From Hymenopus coronatus (lineage: Eukaryota; Arthropoda; Insecta; Mantodea; Hymenopodidae), in the NCBI GenBank assembly GCA_030762935.1, contig CM060897.1, positions 113,208,176-113,272,175 on the forward strand: 64,000 bases of DNA, written 5' to 3'. Within the stretch, counting starts at the first letter, position 1. Every line of letters begins with the position of its first letter. A program made the translations under genes and the position numbers. The notes under the pieces were generated by a model. That model searched no databases. It saw only the letters and a list, made by a program, of their open reading frames with translations, and had not been told where the DNA came from. Positions 54,401 to 64,000 of this stretch are shown one piece after another.

Positions 54401-55235
54401 CGATATTGTAAAAAAAATAATTTTTAATTTTTACTTTCTCAACACCTACTATGTACATAGTGTATAGAAAAGGAATTGCATCCCATCCAAAAATTCGATA
54501 TCGAAATTTCACTGGAAATACACTTTTAGAACCCCCTGTATCCAGATAAAGCATTTTTAGAAAAATGTTAGCGTGTGTCTGTGAACACTATAACTAAAAA
54601 AAAAAAAAAAAAACGTAAAACACCAAATTTAGTACATAAATTTAGTATATAAGCTTTTATCCCCCAAGAATTCGACACGAAGGTATTGAGAAAAAAATTC
54701 AAAAATTTTGATTTTCTCAAAAATGACTGTAACGATTTTTTTAAAATGCAGTATATCAAATATGTATATGGCAAATAAAATGTATATCTTGAATTTTCTG
54801 GCAATAGCCTCTAAAGAGCTGTTTATTCTGAACGAACTTTGCTGAATTTTGCGTAATTGATAAACCATAAGCAATAGACAAAAACTTACTACCTAAAAAA
54901 CGTAGATCACGTTTAAACACACAATTTGTCGTATACGTTTTTTCGTGATATTTATCATTTCTGAAATATTCCTTGTTATTTGTTTCAGATTTAAAATAGT
55001 TACTTTTCTCGCATGGAAAAGTTGTAAACTCCTGGCCCTGCATATAAATGGATTTCAACCATATGGCAGACAGCTTTTAAAAGATTTGACTATCGTTTAG
55101 CCGAGAGTATTCCCTTATTTTCCTACTACTTACAAGTAAACAATAACTAAAACAATTTCTGCTAATGTGTATCTCGATTATTATAAAGTTGACAGAAGAA
55201 TATGCTTTTTAACAATAATTTGTTACAGGGATTTG
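54401..55235 (-). repeat. R1 repeat, inverted, near full length
   Basis: Palindrome at about 54434-54471 (ACACCTACTATGTACATAGT), the CA tract replaced by GCGTGTGTCTGTG, an A run at 54597-54613, all central blocks, and the 5' end at ACAATAATTTGTTACAGGGA. The usual TAGAGAAAGTCATG end is missing. Confidence 0.88.
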
Positions 55236-55605
55236 CTATGCAAAAATGCACCATACTTTAAAGTAAGTGTGTGTGTGTATGCAATGTTTGAGTCTCCTAG
55301 GGCGGATGTAACGCATATTTCGGTCGCCATTTTAAAGCGTTCCTCTGGTTCAATCACTCTCTATGACAAATAATTTCTCTGCGGTTAAAATCGATTGTTA
55401 ATTTACCATATGCAAAAGCTATTCAAAAATATTCTTATCACACACATATACAGCTAGAGCACTAAAAATGTTTCGCAAAGCACTATGGAAAAAATTTAAT
55501 GAACTAATTGATTTAAATTTTCATATTTGTCATAGATTAGCTTTAAATGAATTAGTATAATTAAGCGCTAATTGTTTTGCAGTTTTTTCCACTTTGTGAT
55601 GTAAA

Positions 55606-55642
<37 letters not shown>

Positions 55643-55745
55643 AAAATACTATCCACTTTAGAAAAATTTGACTGAAAATTTGTTACAAATACATTAACTT
55701 TTTAAAAAAATCTTGTATTTAGCTCAATATCTGCAGAAAAATCCA
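55236..55745. other. unassigned, containing a (TA)n run
   Basis: Includes (TA)n at about 55609-55638. A short GTAAGTGTGTGTGTGTATGC tract lies at 55263. No gene seen. Confidence 0.45.
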
Positions 55746-55955
55746 TCTGTACAATCAATAACTTTCTCTACATTTGTATAACAAATTACTGTTAAAAAGC
55801 TTATTCTTGTATCCATTTCGTGCTAATCGAAATAAACATTAGCAGAAAAGGATATAGTACTAAATAGAAGGGATATACTAAGCAAAAACCGACAGTAAAA
55901 TCCTTCAAAATGCGTTTGCCTCAGTAAAGATTATTTGCGTGGTCAGGTGTTGACA
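55746..55955 (+). repeat. R1 repeat, 5' fragment
   Basis: TAACTTTCTCTACATTTGTA, TGTTAAAAAGCTTATTCTTG and GAGTTGACAAATTG-like GGTGTTGACAAATTGTAATA. About 200 bases of the unit start. Confidence 0.75.
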
Positions 55956-56454
55956 AATTGTAATAGAAATTATGTCATTTATACTTTATTCAAATACAAC
56001 TGTTTCGGCATGATCAATATTGATAGAAATCATTTCCATAAAGCTGACTACTTGTTTCATCAAATGAGGTCACCGTGAGTTTGCACACACAAACGTCACT
56101 GTAGCACAGAACAAGCCATGCAGGTTACCAGCTATTAAACATGGTACTGACCTTGACAACCCTGTTTTAGAAGGATATAGTCGATTCTGCTGCTTAACAC
56201 TGCAACTGTCCGCTGCCGGCTTCTCCTTGATTTGAGGTGAACCGCAAAGCAAACGCAGCTAATGAGCCGCTTGCCTCTTGTGCATAAGATCCATTGTTGT
56301 CTCCTACAGAAATGAAGCCTTATTCAAATCGCAACAACAATAGGATTATCACTTCTAACCGTATGCGGGCTTCCTTTAAGAGGAGGGCAGGCAATTAATT
56401 ACTTCATTTGTAAAGCTTCCTTTATCTGTTATGACATACCGGGGACTTCTAACT
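55956..56454. other. no recognisable gene or repeat
   Basis: Balanced base composition between 56060 and 56400; no open frame with a motif. Confidence 0.45.
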
Positions 56455-56630
56455 TGCGAAATAGCTTGGTATTACCTGTACATACACTCTCACATTCATA
56501 CTGCAAGACTCTGTGTAGGATAGTGAATAATTGTGGATAAAGAAAAATTTCACGCCCCAGCCAGGAATCGAACCCGAGATCTCCGGCTGAAAAGTCAGCT
56601 CGCTAACCACTCGACCACGGAGGCAGTCAA
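56455..56630 (-). repeat. SINE family A, minus strand
   Basis: The right end CGCTAACCACTCGACCACGG then AGGCAGT is the inverted A box. CAGGAATCGAACCCGAGATC is the inverted B box. TTATCCAC/AATTATTC and ACTCTCACATTCATACTGCA match the A body. The best-preserved head of the family. Confidence 0.85.
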
Positions 56631-56689
56631 CAGGTTGTTAGTAGATAGATAAATCAGCAAATTTTAACATTTTTATCTTGCACTTTAGA

Positions 56690-57020
56690 TCATCTCCTTA
56701 GCGAGGTGGTAGCGCGGCTGCTTGCCAAGTGGGAGACCTGGGTTCAATTTGCTGTGCCGGGCATGGGGAATTTTCTCCCACCGCTGAGACCTGGTCCGGT
56801 GTGCAATCACCCTCGTTAGGTCCCTCGGGGGCCAATTGGGGAGCTGCTTGATTCAGATCGAGAAGAACGCATAAACCGGCCAGGAGGTACTCGAAGCGCT
56901 GATCACGTCTCACCCTCCAGCACTGCACCACATTCATGACGACTTCGGGCAGTGATGGGGGTTACAGCGGCCGGGCGGTAGGCCATGGTCCCTTATGGAT
57001 TGTCGTGTCTTGGAGTTACT
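56690..57020 (+). repeat. SINE family C (tRNA-like head, GC-rich body)
   Basis: TTAGCGAGGTGGTAGCGCGG (A-box-like), GAGACCTGGGTTCAATTTGC (B-box-like GGTTCAATT), then a GC-rich body GGGGAATTTTCTCCCACCGC and CAGTGATGGGGGTTACAGCG. Only one copy in the window, so the dispersed nature is inferred from its SINE layout. Confidence 0.6.
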
Positions 57021-57049
57021 TTCTATCTTGCACTTTGCATGCATATGTA

Positions 57050-57205
57050 TTTTTCGCCTTCTCTACAGAGCATTATGCACGTTCATAGTACGTAGAGAAT
57101 GTATTTCATTCAAACCAAAAAATCTTATTCATAAATTTCACTATAAATAAATGTTTTGAATATCACTGAATGATAAAAGTATTTTTATAAACAGGTCCTT
57201 ATTGC
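57050..57205 (-). repeat. R1 repeat, palindromic end, inverted
   Basis: CTTCTCTACAGAGCATTATG ... CATAGTACGTAGAGAATGTA, then GATAAAAGTATTTTTATAAA. Truncated after ~150 bases. Confidence 0.7.
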
Positions 57206-57420
57206 GTGTGTTTAACGCCCGCTTGCCAAGATAACCAGTGTTAAATCAGTAGAAAATCAGGTGGTTTAGCTGTCCCATAATTGGCATATTCAGGTATCCC
57301 TTGGTATGTTAAAGGAGTTGTAAAACTCAACGGGGCTACTCCAAGTTAAAACCTGCAAAAGGAGAACTTCTTGCACAATTATATCTATAGAATATTTCTA
57401 TGCTATAATTCAAAAAAATA
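57206..57420. repeat. SINE B 3' scrap and repeat H with empty TTAA site
   Basis: GTGTTTAACGCCCGCTTGCC at 57211 is the SINE B terminus. From 57260 AGGTGGTTTAGCTGTCCCAT ... GTATGTTAAAGGAGTTGTAA ... CTCCAAG-TTAA-AACCTGCAAAAGGAG aligns with both flanks of the transposon at 14598-15364, with a single TTAA at 57345-57348. Confidence 0.75.
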
Positions 57421-58277
57421 AAATCTAATATGCTCCATTCCTATGTTTTTCTGTACATCTCTGCAAGAAATTATTTGTTAAAAAGCTCCTACTTCTATTT
57501 ACTTATGCTTCGAGAAAAAGGTAGCAGAAATGTTATTATTACTTGCCTCCTTGTAAGTAGAAGGAACATAAGGGAGTACCATAAGTTAAATCGGTAGTCA
57601 AATCTTTTAAAAGCTGACTGCTATGTGATTGAAGCTCCTTTTTCGTATAGCGAGGAGTAGACAAATTCCTGTATGAGAAAAGTATATTATAAAACTTAAG
57701 TCAATAACAAGGAACATCTATGAACCGGTTAACCTCACGAAAGAATGTATATAACATAAATTGTGTGTTTTAAGGAGCTCTAATTTTTACTAAGTACGTT
57801 ATTGTCTATTTCTTACGGTTTACCGGTTATGCAAAATTCCACAAAATTCATCCTGAAATAAGATGTCTTCAGAGGTTATTCCCAGAAAATTCAAGATATA
57901 CATTTCATTTGTCATGTAAATATTCTAATATATTTACTTTAATCAAAATCGTTAAGGCAAATTTTAGAAAATTATGCATTTCGAATTTTTTTCCATGTAA
58001 AGGGTAGTTGAGGGGCATTTTCTTGAAAATCCTCATGTCGCATCCTTGGAATATACTGAACTTAAATACCAAGTTTGGTATTTAGCAGACTTTTCATTTT
58101 TGAGCTCTCCTGCCCACCAACACACACTTACGCACATAGGCATTTTTCTATAAATGCTTCTTTTGGGTTCAGGGGGTCTCAAGACACATTTTCGGGTGGA
58201 ACCTCAGTATTACATTTTTGGGTGCAATACTATACCTTCTCTATACACTATGTATATAGTACGTGTAGAGAAAGTAA
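57421..58277 (+). repeat. R1 repeat, near full length
   Basis: ATGCTCCATTCCTATGTTTT to the palindrome at about 58235-58270 (CTCTATACACTATGTATATA) and GTGTAGAGAAAGTAAAATG. Confidence 0.9.
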
Positions 58278-58319
58278 AATGTGTCCTTTTCGCATGAGTT
58301 TCTCTATTCTGCAAACATC

Positions 58320-58990
58320 CCGGCTAAAGCATTGAATCCCTTGGCTAAAATCTCGGCTATGGTGTTGAATTATGTGATTCAAATCCCGCTATGGCATTGA
58401 ATTCCGTGGTTGAATCCTCTGTTATGGAATTGAATTCCGTGGTTGAATCCTCGGTAATGGCATTGAATTCCGTGGTTGAATCCTCGGTAATGGCATTGAA
58501 TTCCGTAGTTGAATCTTCGGTAGTGGAATTGAATTCCGTGGTTGAATCCTCGGTAATGGCATTGAATTCCGTGGTTGAATCCTCAATTATGGAATTGAAT
58601 TCCGTGGTTGAATCCTCGGTAATGTAATTGAATTCCGTGGTTGAATCCTCGGTAATGTAATTGAATTCCGTGGTTGAATCCTCGGTAATTGCATTGAATT
58701 CCGTGGTTGAATCCTCGGTAATGGAATTGAATTCCGTGGTTGAATCCTCGGTAATGGAATTGAATTCCGTGGTTGAAATCTCGGATACGGCATTGAATTA
58801 CGTGGTTGAAATGTCGCCTATGGTATTTAATTCCTTAGTTCAAATCTCGGATATGGCAATGAATTCCTTGGTTCATATTTAGGCTATGGCATTGAATTCC
58901 GTTGTTCAAATCTCGGATATGGCAATGAATTCCTTGGTTTTTATTTCAGCAATGGCATTGAATTTTGCGGCTCAAATCTCGGCTATGAGG
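58320..58990 (+). repeat. 33-bp tandem array, ~20 copies, derived from a SINE B-box segment
   Basis: The unit is GGCATTGAATTCCGTGGTTG + AATCCTCGGTAAT. An EcoRI site GAATTC recurs every 33 bases from 58399 through 58762. Edge copies keep the SINE E text GTTCAAATCTCGGCTATGG, whereas central copies are homogenised to GGTTGAATCCTCGG. Open frames (ALNSVVESSVM per unit; IQPRNSIPLPR on the other strand) are products of the 33-base period. Confidence 0.95.
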
Positions 58991-59065
58991 TTGGAACTTT
59001 CTGTCATACTCTACCTATCCAACACACGCTTTGTGTGGAAAAGCAACTAATTAATAGTAACGAGA
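58991..59065 (+). repeat. SINE family E tail
   Basis: CATACTCTACCTATCCAACA and GCTTTGTGTGGAAAAGCAAC match the E tails at 4990 and 6795, closing the element from which the 33-bp array grew. Confidence 0.75.
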
Positions 59066-59395
59066 TTCTTATCATTTCCTCCTACCTCAGCTGTTAAAGG
59101 CAACATCCATGGCTTTATAGATGCTCCCTCAGATGTTTGTTTCCGGAAATCGTGAGGTGTCTATAAAGGGAGTCGATCGAAGTGGACCTTTAGCGGTGTC
59201 ATGGAAGTCGTCAAACTTTTCACTTCAGAAACAGAGGCAGCACCGACCGAATTACAGGCTACCTCGAGAAATAGCATTTGACAGAACCGTGAATTCCCAA
59301 GTCTGCAACTTTAAATTATGCCGTTAACTTATCTGACGTTACATGATGCCTTTAATTTTTTTCGCAACTAATATTTTTTAGGTTCAAAGGACATC
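59066..59395. other. no recognisable gene or repeat
   Basis: Balanced composition; a 68-codon frame (59121-59327) has no motif. Confidence 0.4.
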
Positions 59396-60190
59396 ACTTT
59401 TTGCCACTTTCTCTAGCCATATGTACAATGTAAATAAAGGGTACAGAAGGTACTGTATTCCACCCTATTGGTCTGTGTGTGCTCGCACTTGTGTGTGTAT
59501 GCACATTTGTGTGTGTGTGTGAGGGGGGGGAGCATAGCTCTAAATTGAAATGCTGGTTAAATACCAAAGTTAGTATTTAAGTTTAGTATCTTTAGTATCT
59601 TGTGTCACAAACATGTGTCAGACCCCCCCCCCACTCCATATATCTTTACCTTCTAAACTTTCGATTTTCTAAAAACTATTTCTAACGATTTTGATTAAAA
59701 TTGCATATATTAAAGGTGTTTACGTGCCAAAAGAATATCCCGAATTTGTTGGGAATAGCTTCTGAGGTTCTCTTCATTCTGAAATACTTTTGCATAACTA
59801 GTAATCCTAAGAGATAGACGAAAACTTACTACACAAAACGTATAGATCTCGTTAAAACACACAGTGTATGTATGTTATGTACATTTTTTGTAGAGTTAAC
59901 CGGTTACAAGATATTCTTTGTTATTGATTTTAAACTATTAAAACTTTTCTCAAACGAAAGTCATCTTTCGTTTTCCACCGCTTTTGTAAATATCCACCCA
60001 AGCAAAAAGAACCAACTTTGTTTCACAGAGTGATAACTTTTAAATATTTGATTATCGCTTTAGCGTAGTGTAAGGAAGTAATTAATAGTACTATTTCTAG
60101 TAATGATTATCTGCATTACTACGACGTATATAAAATACTTTTCTTTTGTAATGAAAGTAGTTTGTGGAACAGCTTGAGAAAGGCATGTGA
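59396..60190 (-). repeat. R1 repeat, inverted
   Basis: CTTTCTCTAGCCATATGTAC (degraded palindrome), GTGTGTGTGTGAGGGGGGGG, GTTAGTATTTAAGTTTAGTA, the central blocks, ending TTGAGAAAGGCATGTGAATG. Confidence 0.85.
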
Positions 60191-60400
60191 ATGGAAGTCA
60201 TAGTCTTCATTTTTCTTTCTCTGATCAAGCAAAAAGAATGGAATGCCAAAACATTACATCATTAACTCTTGAAGGATTTAACTATCGCTTTAGCCTAGTG
60301 TAATGCCTTTTTCCCTCGCATCTACAAGGAAGTATGTAATAAAAATATTTCTACAAATGTTTATGTCGATATTAGTGTAGTAAGTAGAAGAACTGAGCTA
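60191..60400 (-). repeat. R1 repeat, 5' fragment, inverted
   Basis: CAAAAAGAATGGAATGCCAA, TTAACTATCGCTTTAGCCTA and GATATTAGTGTAGTAAGTAG: the 5' third of a unit in reverse. Confidence 0.75.
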
Positions 60401-60835
60401 TTGTAAGAACAGTTTTTGCAGAATAAATAGAGAAAGTCATGTGAGAGTAACACATCAGAATTTGTTTAATTTTTCTGTTCATATCACACACACACGAACA
60501 TACATCTTACTCCAAAAAAGCTTTTTGGAGTCAGCTAGGAATGAGCTTTTGTAAGAATAGTTTGCTACAGAATAGGTAGAGAAAGTCATGCGAGTGTAAC
60601 ACACCTGAATTTTTAAAATGTTTCTCTTCACTACACACACATACACACACACACACACACCTTATTCTAAAAGAACGTTTTAGAGTCAGTCAGGAATGAC
60701 TTTTGTGAGCATAGTTTGTTGCAGAATAGGTAGAGAAAGTCACACGAGTGTAACTATCTGAACCTTTTAAATTTTTTTGTTCATAAACACACACACACAC
60801 ATTATTCTAAAAGAACTTCTTGGATACAGATGTCC
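60401..60835. repeat. ~150-bp tandem repeat, almost 3 copies, spanning an R1 start
   Basis: Copies begin TTGTAAGAACAGTTTTTGCA (60401), TTGTAAGAATAGTTTGCTAC (60549) and TTGTGAGCATAGTTTGTTGC (60703). Each contains GAGAAAGTCA (inverted R1 5' end), a short (CA)n run and TTATTCTAAAAGAAC-like text. It shows that an R1 end-to-end junction was itself tandemly amplified. Confidence 0.85.
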
Positions 60836-61133
60836 CTGAAACGCGTATTTCCTGTGAAATCTCAGTAGTAAAATTTTGGGTGGAAAAATCTACCTATTAT
60901 GTGAGGGGTAGTTGACATGGATGAAAATGATTTCAATCCCCATGGTCAGATAAGAAGACCGACATATCCATTGGTTACTTTGAAACGTGTATTTCCTGTG
61001 AAATCTCGCTATGAAACTTTTGGGTGAAATACTCTATCTATTATTTAGGTGGTAGAAAAAATAAACATATTTTGAAATGAATGAAAATGGTTTCAACCCC
61101 CATGGTCAGATAAGAACACTGATGTAAGCAGTT
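60836..61133. repeat. two tandem copies of ~145-153 bp
   Basis: GAAACGCGTATTTCCTGTGA ... CCATGGTCAGATAAGAAGAC, then GAAACGTGTATTTCCTGTGA ... CCATGGTCAGATAAGAACAC. The first ~60 bases of each are the R1 3' block (TGTGAAATCTC ... TTTTGGGTG); the rest is non-R1. Confidence 0.85.
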
Positions 61134-61748
61134 ACTTGAAGCTAATCTTCTCCAGAGGGCGAAAGAGAAGCACGTTTTGTGTCCGATTGCCATCTTGTGA
61201 TTCTGCACACTACAATATATACCATACGCAACATGTGTCAAAGTTTTTTAAGAAAGGACAAAGACAATGAAAGGGGAAAGAACTCTAATTGAGTGAATAT
61301 TTAATACAATCACATATTTTGGCATGTCAGAGGTTATTATTGAAAAATTGGTATCATTGCAGAAAACATCGGAGCTTAATGTTGTTCTAATTTCTTGGTA
61401 TACGAATATATGTGTGAGGCAGTCACATATAGAATGCATGCATGTAAACACACAAACACATACACACATACACACATGTTAGAAAAAAAAAACTTGGAAT
61501 CATTTTAAGTGCACACCAAAAAAGGGTGACAAGTATCAGAGATAACCCAAAGATTATAATGACTCACTGTGGACTGCATGTATTGCATTCTGAGAACCAG
61601 GAGCAAGCCGCTTATTCTCACGGTTCTGGTATCACACGCCCAAAATTTGATAGCAATTACTTCTCGCGTTAGATGCTAAATGGACGAATTAGCAAAAGGT
61701 AGGAGTAGGTTGCAAATTTTGTCTTCGAATTTCCCATTCCTGCTATTC
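61134..61748. other. no recognisable gene or repeat
   Basis: Unique-looking. Short CA-rich run ACACACAAACACATACACAC near 61447; nothing else seen. Confidence 0.45.
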
Positions 61749-62346
61749 GAGAAACTACAACCAAACACCACATACGTACTGAACATTATACTGTTTAAAA
61801 CTTACACTAAATTTATTGCTTAAGTAAACATTTGACATCACAAAATCATTTAAATCACTTGAAACATTTTCGTGTCCTTGTTGTTTTTTCTTCTGCTATA
61901 CGAGAAACCACAACCAAACAACATTCACTTATTCACCATTATACTAGTTTAAAACTTAAACTCTAATTTACTGTTTAATTGAACATTTAACACAACAAAA
62001 TGACTTAAATAAGCACCCTAACCTATATTCTGAAACATTTCCTTTTCATTTTTGTTTCTTTTTTTACTCGAGAAACTACAACCAAATACCAAACACATAT
62101 TGACCGTTATACTGGTTTAAAACTTACAATCTAAATTTACTGCTTAATTGAATATTTAACACCACAAAATCACCTAAATAAGTACCCTATAGTATGTATT
62201 GAAACATTTCCTTTTCTTTATCTTTTCCTCTGCTATACAAGAAACCACAACCAAACACCACGCCCTTCTTCATCGTTATACTGGTTTTAAACTTGCAGTC
62301 CAAATATACTGCTTAATTGACATTTAACACCAGAAAATGCTATTTT
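61749..62346. repeat. ~153-170 bp tandem repeat, 4 copies
   Basis: Copies begin at 61749, 61902, 62070 and 62240 with GAGAAACTACAACCAAAC (AAGAAACCAC in the last). Each has TTATACTGGTTTAAAACTTA, TTAATTGAACATTTAACACC and a CCTTTTCTTT pyrimidine tract. Copies 2-4 carry an extra ~16 bases relative to copy 1. Divergence ~15-20% by eye, hence older than the 83-bp array. Confidence 0.93.
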
Positions 62347-62825
62347 TGGGTACATATTTAATCCACAATAGCCGTACTTATCTCAAAAGTGTGGGATACA
62401 AATATGGCGGCTTCTCTATATCTGTGGTGTTCTCAGGCACAGCAAGTGTTTCGGAGGATTTTAGTGGTTGATGGACGTCCCTGAACCAGCCCTGGGGAGC
62501 GATATGTAATAATGAGCCTATATTTGGAAGCACTCGGGGCATTTATCGATACGCCATGGTATTCCGTAGGGACAACGAACTTCGCTGTTCTGCAGGATTC
62601 CAACTTCTCAGAGGCTGTTTCCCAGGATCATGTGACTTATCGGTGCTTTCCAGTAAGGGTTGGGCACTTGGTAGCTATCTTAAGATAGAAGGCGGGGCTT
62701 GCCAATAGTGTCTTAATGATCCAAAGGCATTTAATTTACGTATGTTTTTATAAAAAAAAAATTACATTGATGATAATCCAGCATTATTTCAAGTTAATAC
62801 ACAGTAAACAGCTATTGGAGTGGGA
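62347..62825. other. GC-richer unassigned stretch
   Basis: Between 62390 and 62710 the base composition is near balanced. A frame 62472-62705 stays open for 78 codons (e.g. GIYRYAMVFRRDNELRCSAG), and ATGGCGGCTTCTC starts another short one at 62404. No motif recognised. Confidence 0.35.
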
Positions 62826-63662
62826 AAAATCTAATATATGACACTCATATGACTTTCTCTAGCTGTTCTACAAAAAAAACAACTTCAAACAAAAATTCTG
62901 CTTCTTTCTATACCATGCTAATCGTGATAAACATTAACAAAATGTTCTTATTACTTAGTTTCTTGTAAGCGGAAGAGAACTAAGGACTACACTAGGCTAA
63001 AGCTGTTATTATGCGATTGTCATTGAAAATCGCTCCTTTGTTTGGCCAGGAATAGAACAAAAGAAAAACGGACACTTCCTATTTGAGAAAAGTATAAGTA
63101 CTTTACAATTAAAACCAATAACAAGGAATATCTGTGAAACGGTTACCTCTACAACAAAAATGTAAATCACATAAATTCTTGTTTTGACATCTTTTGTGCA
63201 GTAAGTTTTTGTCTATCTCTTGTGGTTTACTAATTATGGAAACTTCAGCAAAATTTATCCCGAATAAGGAGACATTCAGATGCCATTCTCAGAAAATTCA
63301 GGATATGCATTTTATATGCGTTAAAATGTAGTTAATATACGGTATTTTAATCCACATCGTTTGAGCCATTTTTGAGAAAATCAAAATATTCGAAAATGTT
63401 TCCATGTAAAGGGTAGGGTGTGGGGGATTTTACTCAAAATACAAAAGAAGATACAAAATTATATAATAAGTTAGGTATTTTACCGACTTTTCGTTTTGAG
63501 TTATTGCATTCGCAGACACACGGACGTTTTTCTGAAAATGCTTGTTTGGATACAGGGGGCCCTAAAACGTCTATTTCCGGTGAAATCTCGGTATCGAATT
63601 TTTGGGTGGAGTGCAATACCTTCTCTATACACTATGTACATATTACGTGTAGAGAAAGTAAA
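62826..63662 (+). repeat. R1 repeat, near full length
   Basis: ATATGACACTCATATGACTT to the palindrome at about 63623-63658 (CTCTATACACTATGTACATA) and GTGTAGAGAAAGTAAAATA. The CA tract is shortened to GACACACGGACG. Confidence 0.9.
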
Positions 63663-64000
63663 ATATTCTGTTATTCCACTCACATCCTTTCCCCATCTAT
63701 TCTATCAAGCAAACTATGTTTACAAAAGGTTATTCTTTTATCTACATCATAATAATCGAGATAAATATAAGCAGAAACTGTTTTATAGCTTGCCTATTTG
63801 TAGATGGTAGGGAAATAAGGTAATGCAATAGACTAAAGTGATAGTAAAACCTTTTAGAAAGCTTGTCGCTATGTAAAACAATTGAAATTCGGTTCAGTTT
63901 GCCCTGTTAGAGTAAAACAAAAGAAAGAAGAAACAAAAGATTACCTCTCGTTTGATAAACGTTTAAGTAGCTTAAAATTGGATCCAATAACAAGGAACAT
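63663..64000 (+). repeat. R1 repeat, 5' part, continuing beyond the window
   Basis: TTATTCCACTCACATCCTTT to CAATAACAAGGAACAT at the window edge. Head-to-tail with the preceding copy. Confidence 0.88.

Noticed and set aside
58391..58882. Open frames reading ALNSVVESSVM or IQPRNSIPLPR
   Set aside because: The 33-base period keeps frames open; the array derives from a SINE.

Overview
This window is non-coding, repeat-saturated animal DNA. It is AT-rich and shows no operons, no dense ORFs, and no long open frame that is not explained by a repeat. The mariner-type transposase remnants, the DUF4817-like transposase fragments and several tRNA-headed SINE families fit an arthropod nuclear genome best; the species cannot be fixed from the sequence. 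No complete host gene could be supported. What is present is a layered collection of mobile elements and tandem repeats.

The backbone is one family of roughly 0.75-1.0 kb, called R1 here. It recurs about 45 times as full or partial copies from 1.5 kb to the right edge. Copies lie head-to-tail (1540-4912, 19945-23668, 40975-42640, 62826-64000), head-to-head and as fold-backs (5171-6517, 11655-12978, 27366-28148). A standard copy in '+' orientation begins near CTGATGTGTTCCATTCACAT and ACTTTCTCTAC. It then carries conserved A+T-rich blocks, a short palindrome AATACCAA-GT-TTGGTATT and a (CACACGGA)n/(CA)n tract. It ends in a strong palindrome centred on CTATGTACATAG, followed by GTAGAGAAAGTAAA. 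No coding capacity was found in it.

Other elements are inserted into or between R1 copies. These are the intact 3' end of a mariner transposase (1-287), a decayed mariner with both ITRs (28790-29968), a second on the minus strand carrying a SINE (35452-36689), a mellifera-like mariner split by an ~820 bp insertion (38870-40640), and a mariner 3' remnant (43200-43410). There is also a TTAA-flanked 767 bp element whose empty target site survives in a paralogous repeat at 57.3 kb, fragments of two non-LTR retrotransposons, four DUF4817-type transposase scraps, and six tRNA-headed or composite SINE families (A-F).

Tandem arrays: an ATGT microsatellite (44887-45176), a 2.85 kb array of a 21-bp unit (48019-50872), eight copies of an 83-bp unit (52762-53424), a 33-bp array with an EcoRI site per unit grown out of a SINE (58320-58990), and three ~145-170 bp arrays between 60.4 and 62.35 kb.

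Possible host-like signals are few and weak: an exon-like open segment at 10658-10835, and a promoter-like CACGTG/CCAAT/TATA block at 17997-18077 followed by splice-like sites. A related promoter-like block stands at 23968-24080, so it may itself be repeat-derived.
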